From Herpetosiphon aurantiacus DSM 785 (GTDB lineage: Bacteria > Chloroflexota > Chloroflexia > Chloroflexales > Herpetosiphonaceae): DNA of 64,000 bases. The position numbers and the translations under genes are program-made. This document shows positions 24,259-33,389 of this stretch, piece by piece. The notes below the pieces were generated by a model. The model was not told where the DNA came from. It worked only from the letters and a program-made list of their open reading frames with translations, and made no database searches. Within the stretch, counting starts at the first letter, position 1. Each line of letters starts with the position of its first letter. The stretch is taken from NCBI GenBank assembly GCA_000018565.1, contig CP000875.1, positions 5,471,199-5,535,198 on the forward strand, given 5' to 3'.

Positions 24259-25323
24259 TTAATCTTTTGGCAATTGCTCAGGTTTGGGGCGTTTTTCATG
24301 TTTTTTACGCAGCACAGCAGTCACTTCCGAGCGATTATGGAACAGTTGACGTGCCCCAATCACCCAATAGGCCGTGCGCAAAATACTCAGCGAGTGATAG
24401 GCGATTTGGGCACTATGTTCATGCGGCAATTTGAGTGTCACCACCGCTAAACCATCGTTGGTCAAGGCATTGGCTGAATCAACCATCAGCCACGCCGAAT
24501 CACGCGCATCGATCCGCATATCATTAACGATCACGGTAAAACGCTCTTGGGTAGGCAAAAAGCGCTGAGCCAAGATTTGCAAATGGCGCACGCCTTGATC
24601 GTAGCGCAAGCTGGGGTGCAAATCGGCTGGGTCGATCGCGACTACTGGCAGGCCTGCTCGCCGCAAAATGCGCGTCCAACCACCAGGCGCAGCCCCTAAA
24701 TCCAAGGCTTGGCCATGGTCGGGCCATTCGATGTTGAATAAGGCTTGGGCTTCGAGCAATTTAAATTCAGCGCGGCTTAATTGGCCTTGTTCGCGGGCAA
24801 AGCGGTGTGCGCCACCCGCCCAAGCCGAGCGATTAAATTCCACGGTCGAAACACCCAAATAAGCCCGATCCATGCTCAGAGCAACCGAAAGCACGCCCTG
24901 CGGATTGCGTACATCCAAGGGTAGCCCGCTGACTTGCGAAACTGCTTCGGCCAAGGCTTGGTTAATTTCAAAGCGGGTTAATTTGACATGTTCATCAAGC
25001 AAGCGAGTTTGCACCGCAAATGGTTTACGGGCTGGCAAATGTGGCGCAAGATTCAAGGCCACTTGGGTTAGGCGTTCTAAATCATCAGGCGTACCTTCGA
25101 GCACGACTTCACGATGAACTGGCGCGATATGGCGCACAAAAATGGCTGGCCGTTTGAGCAAGAAGGCGTGCCATTCAGCGAGTGGTTGCTCTAACTCAAC
25201 CAAGGCCACTTCTGGCGCGAGCCGTTGAACGGCAACCCCATATTTGCCATAACGAATTTCATCTATCGCTGCCTCAAGCATCTCGGGCGCAGCACTAATT
25301 AAAACACGATAGGTATCAAGCAC
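24259..25323 (-). CDS. RlmM/FtsJ-like rRNA 2'-O-methyltransferase with THUMP-type N-terminus
   Basis: A 354-residue S-adenosylmethionine-dependent RNA methyltransferase. The N-terminal half (about 1-170) resembles a THUMP-type RNA-binding region (LLKRPAIFVRHIAPV, PFAVQTRLLDEH). The C-terminal half has the FtsJ SAM motif ALDLGAAPGGWTRILRRAG (about residue 205), the acidic motif DMRID and the catalytic Lys in VVTLKLPHE. This order is that of RlmM (C2498 of 23S rRNA) and its relatives. Start: GTG 25323 with AAAGGAC 8 nt upstream; the longer frame reads repeat DNA. It follows rlmN across a 173-bp repeat-filled gap, so both may be one unit for rRNA modification. Confidence 0.82.
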   Translation of the reverse strand: MLDTYRVLISAAPEMLEAAIDEIRYGKYGVAVQRLAPEVALVELEQPLAEWHAFLLKRPAIFVRHIAPVHREVVLEGTPDDLERLTQVALNLAPHLPARKPFAVQTRLLDEHVKLTRFEINQALAEAVSQVSGLPLDVRNPQGVLSVALSMDRAYLGVSTVEFNRSAWAGGAHRFAREQGQLSRAEFKLLEAQALFNIEWPDHGQALDLGAAPGGWTRILRRAGLPVVAIDPADLHPSLRYDQGVRHLQILAQRFLPTQERFTVIVNDMRIDARDSAWLMVDSANALTNDGLAVVTLKLPHEHSAQIAYHSLSILRTAYWVIGARQLFHNRSEVTAVLRKKHEKRPKPEQLPKD

Positions 25324-25496
25324 AAAAAAGTCCTTTAGAAAGGCAAAAGGCAAAGGGCAAAGGGCAAAAGTTCCTTGATCCAGCCCATTCCATTTAACCT
25401 ACATGCCTTGATACAGTTAATTCCAATCGTTCTGAATCCAGCAATACAGCGGCTTATCAATTAACTATTTTGATTTTTGCCTTCTGAATTCTGACT
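25324..25496. repeat. STRR-like tract filling the rlmN to FtsJ-like gene gap
   Basis: AAAGGCAAAAGGCAAAGGG-type heptamers stand beside the ribosome site of the downstream gene, and TTTTTGCCTTCTGAATTCTG with GACTT runs into the rlmN stop (25497-25499). On the operon strand AGAAGGCAAAA and TTTTGCCTTTCT can pair. The 90 bp between shows no signal. Confidence 0.7.
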
Positions 25497-26588
25497 TTAA
25501 TACAGGTTTATCGGGCTGGTTGGCGATGGAATCGCGGCAAGTTGGCCACAGGCGGCGGCGATTTCAACCCCGCGCTCCACTCGCACGGTGCACGAAATGC
25601 CTGCTGCTTGCACGACTCGTTGAAAAGCCGTAACCCGCTCACGATGCGAACGCGTCAAGGGCGTTCCAGGGATAGGATTCCACGGAATTAAATTGACATG
25701 GCAGAGCATGCCCTTTACCAAACTGGCAAGTTGGGCGGCAAGCTCAGGCGTGTCGTTTTTATCATCGAGCAGCACATATTCAAATGAAACCCGCCGATGG
25801 GTTTTATCGGTGTAATAACGAATCGCATCCATCAAATCGCTGATATCAAAGCGATCGTTGACGGGCATGAGTTCGCTGCGCAATTGATCGTTGGGAGCAT
25901 GCAACGAAACCGCCAAATTGACCTGTAAGGCTTCATCGGCCAATTGGCGAATACCTTTGACCAAGCCCACGGTTGAAACGGTCATGTTGCGAGCGCCAAG
26001 ATTAAAGCCCTGTTTATCATTGAGCCGTTCGACCGCCGCCCACCAACGCTCGTAGTTGGCAAATGGTTCGCCCATGCCCATAAACACCAAGTTGGTGATA
26101 TGGTCGGGCACTGGCCCGCCGTGGCGTTTGGCAATCGCAGCACCTTCATTGCGCAGATAGCGCTCGAAATACAACACCTGCTCCATAATCTCGCCGCTGG
26201 AGATATTGCGCAACAAGCCTAATTTGCCAGTTGCACAAAAGACGCAACCCATGGCACAACCCGCTTGGGTCGAAACGCAAATCGTCGCCCGATCTGGCGG
26301 GTAGATCATCAGCACAGTTTCAATCACCGCATCGCCTGGGCAGCGCCACAGCACTTTGCGGGTTAAGCCATCGTCGGTGGTTTGTTCGCGCACCAATTCA
26401 AGGCTGCCAATCTGCAAATTCGCTGTCAATTGCTCACGCAGTGCGGCGGGCAAATCGGTCATGGCGGCAAAATCGTTAGCTAATTTTTTATATAAATGGG
26501 CATAAATTTGCCGCGCCCGAAAGGCTGGTTGGCCTAATTCGGTCAATTGCGCGGTCAAGCCCTTCAAATCAAGATCGTAAATATTCAT
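25497..26588 (-). CDS. rlmN: Dual-specificity 23S rRNA/tRNA C2-methyladenosine methyltransferase
   Basis: Radical-SAM enzyme that methylates C2 of A2503 in 23S rRNA and A37 in some tRNAs. The 363-residue product has the cluster motif C-x3-C-x2-C ([12 protein letters not shown]), the GEI segment [34 protein letters not shown] and [12 protein letters not shown]. It ends with the second catalytic Cys in AACGQL. Start: ATG 26588 with GAGGAAC; the frame to 26621 adds 11 residues without a ribosome site. The length is normal. It appears to lead a unit with the FtsJ-like methyltransferase. Identification is secure; Cfr is less likely because of the housekeeping context. Confidence 0.94.
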
Positions 26589-27007
26589 GGGTTCCTCGTT
26601 TGTTACGCCCCATGATACCATCTTTCTTTATCGTGGGGATCGGTCGTTGATCCACGAAGGACGCGAAGGGCACGAAGGTTAAGTTTTTAGCCACAGATTA
26701 CACAGATTGTTTTAATTATGCTGCTCGACCCAGCTCATTTCTGTTTCGTTATTGCGTTTCCTGGTGTCTGATACCAGATCCCTTGCCTATGTTATTTACT
26801 CTAATCCCCATTTTGATTTTTGCCTTTTGACTTCTGATTTTATTACCGATCCCCGATTCCCACTGCATATCGTATAATAGCGCCACGCCTCATTTAACAA
26901 TATTTCCCCATCTTGAAGCCTACGGCAGCCTGCTGGATGGAGCTTTCTTGGGCATGGCCAGCATTTGCCGGGCGTGCATTGTTGGCTTGATTCAAAGGAG
27001 TTGACCT
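26589..27007. other. Intergenic region upstream of the purine permease
   Basis: No gene. 26648-26712 is a family-C repeat in inverted orientation to the copy at 19723-19806 (GATCCACGAAGGACGCGAAG then GTTAAGTTTTTAGCCACAGA). 26811-26842 is an STRR-type tract (TTTTGATTTTTGCCTTTTGA). A TATAAT -10 at 26873-26878 would start the permease transcript about 130 nt before its GTG. No purine-riboswitch core was recognised in that leader. Confidence 0.5.
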
Positions 27008-28405
27008 GTGGCACGCAGCAATTCGTGGCTTGACGCTGGCTTGGCAGGCTATTTTCGCTTTGCCGAACGTGGAACCAACCTTCGGACTGAAATTCTGGCG
27101 GGCGTAACTACTTTTTTCGTGATGGCCTACATCATTTTTGTAAATCCCTCGATTTTATCGAGCGGGCCGTTGGCTGAGGCTGGGCCGCCGTTCAATGCAA
27201 CGCTCACCGCTACCTGTTTAGTTTCGGCCTTAATGTGTATCGCGATGGGCTTATTTACCAATTATCCTTTTGCCTTAGCTCCAGGCTTGGGCTTGAATGC
27301 GGTCGTAGCCTTTCAATTAATTCTGACCATGGGTTTGCCATGGCAGGCAGCAATGGGCGTGATCGTACTCGAAGGCGTTTTGATCACAGCATTGGTACTC
27401 ACTGGCTTTCGCCAAGCGGTGATGCACGCGATTCCACTTTCGCAAAAACGCGCGATTAGCGTGGGCATTGGCTTATTTATCCTATTCATTGGGTTGAATA
27501 ACGCTGGGATTGTGCAACGCGGTGCGGGCACGCCCATGGCCTTGGGCAATTTCACCACCTTTTCAATCTTGCTAACGGTGGTTGGCTTATTTTTGACCCT
27601 GATTTTGATGGCGCGAAAAGTCAAAGCCGCCTTGTTGATTGGCATTCTGGCCACAACTGTGATTGGGGTGGTAAGTCATTATGCCTTTGGCGCAGATGCG
27701 AGTGCTCAGGCGGGCGTGCAAGGCGCATTCCCCACCGAACTAGCCAGCCCAAGCTTCGAAACCATCGGCCAAGGCCTTAATTTCGATGTGTTTAAATTAG
27801 CTGGAGTGCTTTCAGCAGTCTTGGTGATTTTCTCGCTGATGCTCTCGGATTTCTTCGACACGATGGGCACGATTATCGGTGTGGGCGAACAGGCAGGTTT
27901 TGTCAAAGCCGATGGCGATTTGCCCAACTCCAATCGGGTGTTGATGGTCGATTCAGTTGCAGCGGTTGCTGGTGGCGTGTTCGGCACATCATCGGTCACC
28001 ACCTACATCGAAAGTGCGGCGGGCGTTGGCGAGGGCGGGCGCACAGGCCTAACCGCCGTGGTTACCGGGATTTTGTTCCTGCTAAGCATTCTGATCGCGC
28101 CATTTGCCGGAGTTGTGCCAAGCGAAGCGACCGCGCCAGCCTTGATTATCGTGGGCTTTTTGATGTGCGGCGGCATTCGCGAAATCGATTTTGGCGAGCT
28201 TGAAGAGGGCTTTCCCGCCTTGCTGACCATGACGATTATGCCATTCAGTTATAGCATCACCAACGGCATTGGCGCTGGCTTTATCAGCTATGTGGTGCTG
28301 AAATTGGCCTTGGGCAAGGCCAAGCAAGTGCATCCATTGTTGTGGTTCGTCGCCGTAGCCTTCTTGGTTTACTTTCTATTGCCATTGATCGAGGCGAAGA
28401 TTTAG
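27008..28405 (+). CDS. NCS2 family purine permease (AzgA/PbuG-like)
   Basis: Proton-coupled uptake of hypoxanthine, guanine or adenine. The 465-residue inner-membrane protein has the AzgA-subfamily start (YFRFAERGTNLRTEILAG then TTFFVMAYIIFVNP), FALAPGLGLNAVVAF in TM3, LSDFFDTMGTIIGVGEQAGF in the substrate region, FGTSSVTTYIESAAGVGEGG and about 13 helices. These motifs separate the AzgA branch from uracil (UraA) carriers. Start: GTG 27008 with AAAGGAG 6 nt upstream. Monocistronic, with a terminator downstream. The exact purine preference cannot be read from sequence. The length is typical. Confidence 0.9.
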   Translation: MARSNSWLDAGLAGYFRFAERGTNLRTEILAGVTTFFVMAYIIFVNPSILSSGPLAEAGPPFNATLTATCLVSALMCIAMGLFTNYPFALAPGLGLNAVVAFQLILTMGLPWQAAMGVIVLEGVLITALVLTGFRQAVMHAIPLSQKRAISVGIGLFILFIGLNNAGIVQRGAGTPMALGNFTTFSILLTVVGLFLTLILMARKVKAALLIGILATTVIGVVSHYAFGADASAQAGVQGAFPTELASPSFETIGQGLNFDVFKLAGVLSAVLVIFSLMLSDFFDTMGTIIGVGEQAGFVKADGDLPNSNRVLMVDSVAAVAGGVFGTSSVTTYIESAAGVGEGGRTGLTAVVTGILFLLSILIAPFAGVVPSEATAPALIIVGFLMCGGIREIDFGELEEGFPALLTMTIMPFSYSITNGIGAGFISYVVLKLALGKAKQVHPLLWFVAVAFLVYFLLPLIEAKI

Positions 28406-28444
28406 CCTTACCTCACCCCTAAATTTCGCTAAGACAGATAAGTT

Positions 28445-28481
28445 GAAAGCCTCGGCTTTATATTTCAAAATCGAGGCTTTC
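28445..28481 (+). terminator. Terminator between the permease and the AT-rich gene
   Basis: GAAAGCCTCG / CGAGGCTTTC, a perfect 10-bp stem with a 17-nt loop, 39 nt after the permease stop and 6 nt past the end of the convergent gene, so it may end both transcripts. Confidence 0.75.
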
Positions 28482-28487
28482 GGTAAA

Positions 28488-29174
28488 TTATTTAGTTAAT
28501 ATATATGTTTTCACTCTTCTAATTTCACACATCAATATATTTACATTTTCTGTAAAAATAATAAAATCATTTTTATCATAAATAAATTCTTCTACATTAA
28601 CCCCTTTATTTCTAATTGTTGTATGAAAATGCATTATACTATTCCTGAAAATCCTCAATATATCTTTATTATTAATTTTAATTTTTATATTATCATTTTT
28701 TGAAATTTCATCAATTAATTCTCCTATATAATGTTTCTCAAAATCCATATTTCTTAAGTCTTTGACATTATTTATTCTAAGTATTTTCCTCAGAGATGTC
28801 TCATATAAAAGAATTATCGAATAAATATAAACCTTAATTTTATCATTATTGTAATCAGAGAAATGAATAATACCGCAAAATTCACCATAGTTATAAACAA
28901 ATAGAACTTTATTCTGTTTGAACTTACTAAGAGCTTGCTCACTAAACGCATCTAAATTTACATCGATTTTTAAGGAATCATCAAGGGTTATTTCTTCAAA
29001 GAAGCCTTTTTCACTCCTACAATACGCCTTATTATTAGGATCTTCAAGAGAAGGTAAATATTCAATATTTCGGTTTTTACAAAATTTTACACATTCATCT
29101 TCCATCGCTGGATCATAGAAAATTACTTCGTCGGCGGGAGTCATAATGTCGGCGATACGAACGCGCTCAATCAT
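28488..29174 (-). CDS. AT-rich gene for a CBS-pair plus HEPN-like protein, probably acquired
   Basis: A 228-residue protein unlike its neighbours in composition: codons are dominated by AAA, AAT, ATT and TTT. Residues 5-45 (VRIADIMTPADEVIFYDPAM) and 65-110 (LFVYNYGEFCGIIHFSDYN) look like a CBS pair. The C-terminal half is helical and carries IFRNSIMHFH at 176-184, an R-x4-H motif as in HEPN ribonuclease and toxin domains. Start: ATG 29174 with GGAGG 5 nt upstream. The first 24 codons have ordinary base composition, the rest is AT-rich. No partner gene is adjacent. HEPN-type defence or abortive-infection function is a reasonable inference but not shown; it could also be a signalling protein. 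Confidence 0.65.
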   Translation of the reverse strand: MIERVRIADIMTPADEVIFYDPAMEDECVKFCKNRNIEYLPSLEDPNNKAYCRSEKGFFEEITLDDSLKIDVNLDAFSEQALSKFKQNKVLFVYNYGEFCGIIHFSDYNNDKIKVYIYSIILLYETSLRKILRINNVKDLRNMDFEKHYIGELIDEISKNDNIKIKINNKDILRIFRNSIMHFHTTIRNKGVNVEEFIYDKNDFIIFTENVNILMCEIRRVKTYILTK

Positions 29175-29272
29175 AGAACCTCCACATTGTTAATCATCAC
29201 AACTAGTATAAGCTTTAGCTTAATTATTAATATCAGTCGCTAGCCCTATTAATCTCAAATAATACAAAAAAG

Positions 29273-29299
29273 CCCCTCTCCCAACAATTGGGAGAGGGG
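29273..29299 (-). terminator. Terminator of the GGDEF gene, derived from a C-rich palindrome
   Basis: On the minus strand CCCCTCTCCCAA / TTGGGAGAGGGG forms a perfect 12-bp stem with a 3-nt loop, followed by CTTTTTTG. The sequence is a shortened relative of the family-A repeats, suggesting such repeats supply terminators. Confidence 0.8.
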
Positions 29300-29314
29300 T
29301 TGCGGTGGGCGAAT

Positions 29315-30973
29315 CTAGCCTGCGGCGTTGACAGTGGCCTTGTCGCCAGTTTCAATCAGATAAACGCTGCCTTTATGGGCTTTGGCCCGCTTTTTCACAT
29401 CGGCGGCCAAATCGCCAAACTCGGCAAAGTGGGTAATTTGGTGGTTGAGACTCGAAACTACGCCAATCGAGATGCTGACAAACGGAAATTGCTTGGGATT
29501 ACCCTCGCGGTCGTTTTGGCGAATAAAACCGCGTTGGCGCGATTCGATGTCGTAATACAAGGGCGCAAGCTGATCAAACTCGCGAATGATTGATTCGCAG
29601 ATCGCTACAACGTTGTCGGGATGGGCTAGAAACACAAAATCGTCGCCACCAATGTGGCCGACAAAATCGCCAGCCGCTCCCGAACGTTCCACCGCGCCAG
29701 TGATAATTCGCGCGGTTTGGTGGATAATCGCATCGCCTTTGAGAAAGCCATATTGATCGTTGTAGGCTTTGAAGTGATCAAGGTCGCAGTAGCCAACCAC
29801 AAATGGCTGTTTGCGATCTAAACGAGCAGCAATCGCCCGTTCAATCGCCCGATTGCCAGGCAACATCGTCGATGGGTTGGCGTTGCCTTCGACTTCGCGG
29901 CGGCGCAGCGAGGCACTGATTCGTGCTAGCAATTCGTTCCAATCAAAGGGCTTGGTAATATAATCGTCTGCACCAAGCTGAAAGCCGCGTACTTTTTCTT
30001 CGGGCTTGCCCAGCGCCGAAACCAGCATCAGCGGCGTGGTCGCAGTTTGCGTGCGTTCGCGCAACTGGCGCAACACCGTCCAGCCATCAATATCGGGCAA
30101 CATCAAATCGAGCATAATCAAATCGAAAGGCTGGCGCATGGCTAAACGCAAGCCTTCCTCGCCGCTGGTCGTGACCGTAATCGAATAACCAGCGTTGGAT
30201 AAGCCTTGGCTGACCACTTGCTGAATCTCTTGATCATCTTCGATTACCAAAAGCTCGGCGATGGTTTTTTTGCGGCTTTTGATCACCAACTCGCTGACCA
30301 TGATTGGCAAACGATCCAAGGCTTCGTCTTTGCGGATGATTTGCAGGCGTGGGTCAAGCTCAAGTTTTTCGGTTTGCTTGGCCTCTAAGCCAGTGTAAAT
30401 AATAATTGGAATATGCTTGGTTTCAGGGTCTTCACCCAGCACAAAGGCCACTTGTTCGCCATTGAGGTGGGGCAACATCAGGTCGAGAATAATCGCCACT
30501 GGTTGATAAGCCCGCGCCAAATCTAAGCCAGCCATGCCATCGGGAGCGGTTACCACGTTATAGCCCGATTGGGTCAAACGTGCGGAAACCACTGCGCGAT
30601 AGGTTTGCGAATCTTCGATCAGCAAGACACACGGTTTGCTGGTGTCGATATCGGGCGGATATTTGGGTAAGGCCAAATTGGGCTGTTCGGTAGGCGTTTG
30701 AACTGGATGCTGTGGGCGCTGCGCCAGCACCTCATCGGGAATAATCACCTGAATGCCAGTTGGGTGATCAAACATATATTCTTGCAGCACATCAATCGCA
30801 CTGCCCAAACGGGTTGCCGAGCGATTGAGCAAGCCCATCACCTCAGCAATTTGGGCCGAGTTGGCATTACTTTCAGCTAAATAACGCTCAAGCAACGCCA
30901 ACCCCGCATTCAGCGTGGTCAGGGGTGTTGCAAAGCGGTGAACAAAACGAGAACGGCGTTCGTAGCTATCCAT
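29315..30973 (-). CDS. Two-receiver GGDEF response regulator with HisKA-like N-terminus
   Basis: A 552-residue cytoplasmic signalling protein. The N-terminus (about 5-75) has FVHRFATPLTTLNAGLALLE, resembling a HisKA dimerisation helix but without a kinase domain. Two receiver domains follow (about 110-235 and 240-360) with phospho-acceptor Asp in IILDLMLPHLNG and IMLDLMLPDIDG. A GGDEF domain (about 385-540) has the active loop GHIGGDDFVFLA; GGDDF departs from the usual GG[D/E]EF in the fourth position, so cyclase activity is uncertain. Start: ATG 30973 with GGAG about 8 nt upstream; the frame to 31018 overlaps the upstream gene. It lies 25 nt after the 7TM sensor gene, probably its partner. 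Confidence 0.87.
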   Translation of the reverse strand: MDSYERRSRFVHRFATPLTTLNAGLALLERYLAESNANSAQIAEVMGLLNRSATRLGSAIDVLQEYMFDHPTGIQVIIPDEVLAQRPQHPVQTPTEQPNLALPKYPPDIDTSKPCVLLIEDSQTYRAVVSARLTQSGYNVVTAPDGMAGLDLARAYQPVAIILDLMLPHLNGEQVAFVLGEDPETKHIPIIIYTGLEAKQTEKLELDPRLQIIRKDEALDRLPIMVSELVIKSRKKTIAELLVIEDDQEIQQVVSQGLSNAGYSITVTTSGEEGLRLAMRQPFDLIMLDLMLPDIDGWTVLRQLRERTQTATTPLMLVSALGKPEEKVRGFQLGADDYITKPFDWNELLARISASLRRREVEGNANPSTMLPGNRAIERAIAARLDRKQPFVVGYCDLDHFKAYNDQYGFLKGDAIIHQTARIITGAVERSGAAGDFVGHIGGDDFVFLAHPDNVVAICESIIREFDQLAPLYYDIESRQRGFIRQNDREGNPKQFPFVSISIGVVSSLNHQITHFAEFGDLAADVKKRAKAHKGSVYLIETGDKATVNAAG

Positions 30974-30998
30974 ACAGGTATCTCCAGATGCCTCGCGC

Positions 30999-32936
30999 TT
31001 AGGGACGTTGTCGCTCAACCGAGCCGGAAGGGCGATCGCCTTGGTCTTCCATCAGCGCCAACTGACGGGCCACTTCTTCCACCGCCACCCGTTGTTTTCG
31101 ATAAAAATCCGATTCGCTCATTGCGAGCTTATCTATAATCTCGCGTATCCGTAAGCCTTTGAGAAAGCGTAATTCTAAAATATTGTAAATCATCCATTCG
31201 GGAGCCGTTGGATCAAGTTGATCTTCAGGCCGAATGTTTTCGATCGCTTGGCGTAACACGCCTTGCAAAGCCCGCGTTGGGCTGCCACCTTGGGTATCGA
31301 GCAATTGGCGCACTGTGCGCAAATCGAGCAATGGGCTATCGCTCAGTTTTGGGCCACCCCAATAATGTGAAAGTGCATCCTTGACCAACTGTGGAAACTC
31401 AGGGTGCAAGGCCACATCAGCCAGCGCATCGTTTTTTTCGGTGACTGGCGTTTCAATTTCACTGGTTAATTGTAACAGCGAAGCGCTTTGGGGGGCTAGC
31501 CCACGCAACGAGCTAAATAGGTTTTGCTGCAATTGCATATGGGTTAGCGCCAATTCCATCTGATGCGCCAAGGTTGCAATTAACTGGCGAGTGGGAATGG
31601 TCAGTTGTTCTGGCCGACAACCAATCCCAATTGCGCCCAATAATTCCTGCTGGCTATTGTACAATGGCAACAAACAAAAGCCATCGCGAATGCTAAAATC
31701 CTCAACTTCGGGAATGCGATCGTTGCTGAAGGCCAAGTGGGGCAGATTTTGCAATAGCTCGTTGATATCATGAACATTCAAAAATTGCTTGATGGTGCGG
31801 CGCGGGCCACACGATGCTTGAACGGTAAAATGCTCGTCATTGGGAGCCAGCACAAAGCCTGATTCAACCCGCAACGAGCCACAAACCGCCACCAAGGTAT
31901 TTTCGAGCAATTGGCGTAAATCTTGGCGGGTGAAAGCTCGCTCCTCGAAGCGGCGCATCCAACGCACTTCATCACTATCTTGGCGATAAATCAAGGTATC
32001 GACGGTTGGCCGAATTCGCCCAATAAAAATTGGCATCATCACCGTCATCAACATTACCCCAAAAATCGTGATCGTTGCACGCGGCAAGCCGGTGGCGGCA
32101 CTGATCGGCTCAACCAATTGCAAACAAATAATCAAGGCTACGCCAACGAATGGCCCATATAATACATAACGTAAGAAATTATACTTAACCAAACGATCTG
32201 GCACAATCACCCCATGGAAAGCCACACTATAGGTCATGAGGGTCATCATCACTCCCACGCCGGTGGTGCTTGCGCCTAGTAGCATCAACGAAAGCCAGGA
32301 TGGCACGCCCTTAGTATTGGCGGCGATAATCAAATAGGGAAATACACCCAGAAATGGGGCTAAAAAAGAAGTACTTAAATACCATAAGCGCCGCCGATTG
32401 GCCGGAGTAATCGAGCGCCGATGGGCTTGGCGAATACACCAAACCCCGAGCAAACACACGGTGACGAAATAGCTAATGAAGAACCAAAACAATGGCCCTT
32501 TGCCAAAGCCAACATACGGCTGACTTGGCACATCAATCACCAAAATGTTACTCGTCAGCGCGACCAGCCAAAAGCCAACACTAAATGTATAGAATAAAGG
32601 CAAGAGCACTCGCGTCCACATACGTGGATCACCCGTGCTACGAAGCAGAGATTCGGCAAAATGGTAGTAGGCCGCAGGCACAAGGCTAATACCTGCCCAT
32701 TGAATGCGCCAAAGCACATGACGAGTAGCTTCGGTTTGCGCTTGACGTTGGAGAATTGCGCCCCCCAGCACAATCATCAACCCCACAATCAACAAACAAA
32801 ACGAACGAGCTACCCCATTGCGCCAATTGTGCAGCGCAATATAGGCAAATAACGAAAACCCCACGACCACAATTGCTGCCAGCGTTAGGTCATTGGCTGC
32901 AAGCAAAAAATTAGTCCACGAAAACGCCGCCACCAT
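30999..32936 (-). CDS. Seven-helix membrane sensor with GAF and C-terminal HTH, no kinase
   Basis: A 645-residue protein. Residues about 1-270 hold eight or so membrane helices like the N-terminal 7TM part of histidine-kinase sensors (SLFAYIALHNWRNGVARSF, IQWAGISLVPAAYYHFAESL). Residues about 320-470 form a GAF-like domain (GFVLAPNDEHFTV, GFCLLPLYNSQQELLGAIGI). The C-terminal end (about 585-635) has an HTH-like segment EWMIYNILELRFLKGLRIRE then ALAMSESDFYRKQR-type helices, not a kinase. Start: ATG 32936 with AGGAAC about 8 nt upstream. The order suggests a membrane-bound one-component regulator or a scaffold acting with the REC-REC-GGDEF protein encoded 25 nt downstream. Confidence 0.75.
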   Translation of the reverse strand: MVAAFSWTNFLLAANDLTLAAIVVVGFSLFAYIALHNWRNGVARSFCLLIVGLMIVLGGAILQRQAQTEATRHVLWRIQWAGISLVPAAYYHFAESLLRSTGDPRMWTRVLLPLFYTFSVGFWLVALTSNILVIDVPSQPYVGFGKGPLFWFFISYFVTVCLLGVWCIRQAHRRSITPANRRRLWYLSTSFLAPFLGVFPYLIIAANTKGVPSWLSLMLLGASTTGVGVMMTLMTYSVAFHGVIVPDRLVKYNFLRYVLYGPFVGVALIICLQLVEPISAATGLPRATITIFGVMLMTVMMPIFIGRIRPTVDTLIYRQDSDEVRWMRRFEERAFTRQDLRQLLENTLVAVCGSLRVESGFVLAPNDEHFTVQASCGPRRTIKQFLNVHDINELLQNLPHLAFSNDRIPEVEDFSIRDGFCLLPLYNSQQELLGAIGIGCRPEQLTIPTRQLIATLAHQMELALTHMQLQQNLFSSLRGLAPQSASLLQLTSEIETPVTEKNDALADVALHPEFPQLVKDALSHYWGGPKLSDSPLLDLRTVRQLLDTQGGSPTRALQGVLRQAIENIRPEDQLDPTAPEWMIYNILELRFLKGLRIREIIDKLAMSESDFYRKQRVAVEEVARQLALMEDQGDRPSGSVERQRP

Positions 32937-33028
32937 ACCTAAAGTTCCTAGCGATTGAGAATGTAGTCTGCGAATGTGGCCGCAGCAGTGCCGCCACCTG
33001 AATTATAGCATGGCGCGTCTAGGCGATT

Positions 33029-33316
33029 CTAAAGGGCTAATTTGAGCGCCGCCAACCATGCTACAATCCCCGCCACCAAACCTACGCCTAAAAGGATGTT
33101 TCGGTTGCGGGTCGAGGTGGGCGTATTTGATTGCATGACGCTAAAACAACCAAAGCTCATGCCTCCGCCCAGCAGCATTAAACCTGTCCATAGATCGCCA
33201 AAAATCGTTAATAGCAGCCCAGCCAAACCCAAAATTGCCGCAAAAATCAACAATAATTTCGAGCCAACCAATTGGCCTGGTACGCCGTTGGGATTATCAT
33301 AGGGTGTGAGTGGCAT
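33029..33316 (-). CDS. Small three-helix membrane protein
   Basis: A 95-residue protein with three hydrophobic segments (KLLLIFAAILGLAGLLLTIF, TGLMLLGGGMSFGCFSVM, ILLGVGLVAGIVAWLAAL) and a short polar start MPLTPYDNPNGVPG. Start: ATG 33316 with AGGAG about 9 nt upstream; the longer frame to 33340 is less well supported. No family is recognised. It lies between the 7TM sensor and the Nudix-kinase cluster on the same strand, but the gaps of 73 and 92 bp do not show co-transcription. Function unknown. Confidence 0.7.
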   Translation of the reverse strand: MPLTPYDNPNGVPGQLVGSKLLLIFAAILGLAGLLLTIFGDLWTGLMLLGGGMSFGCFSVMQSNTPTSTRNRNILLGVGLVAGIVAWLAALKLAL

Positions 33317-33389
33317 AATCTTGCTCCTACCATGCAACAAGCACGGGGTAAGCCGTGCCTGCTGCGCGATTAATTAAGTTGGTTCTGCA

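Noticed and set aside
26879-27007. Purine riboswitch before the NCS2 permease
   Set aside because: The conserved three-way-junction loops were not found, and the leader has no matching stem pattern.
28488-29174. AT-rich gene as a decayed pseudogene
   Set aside because: The frame is intact over 228 codons with a good ribosome site, so decay is not supported.
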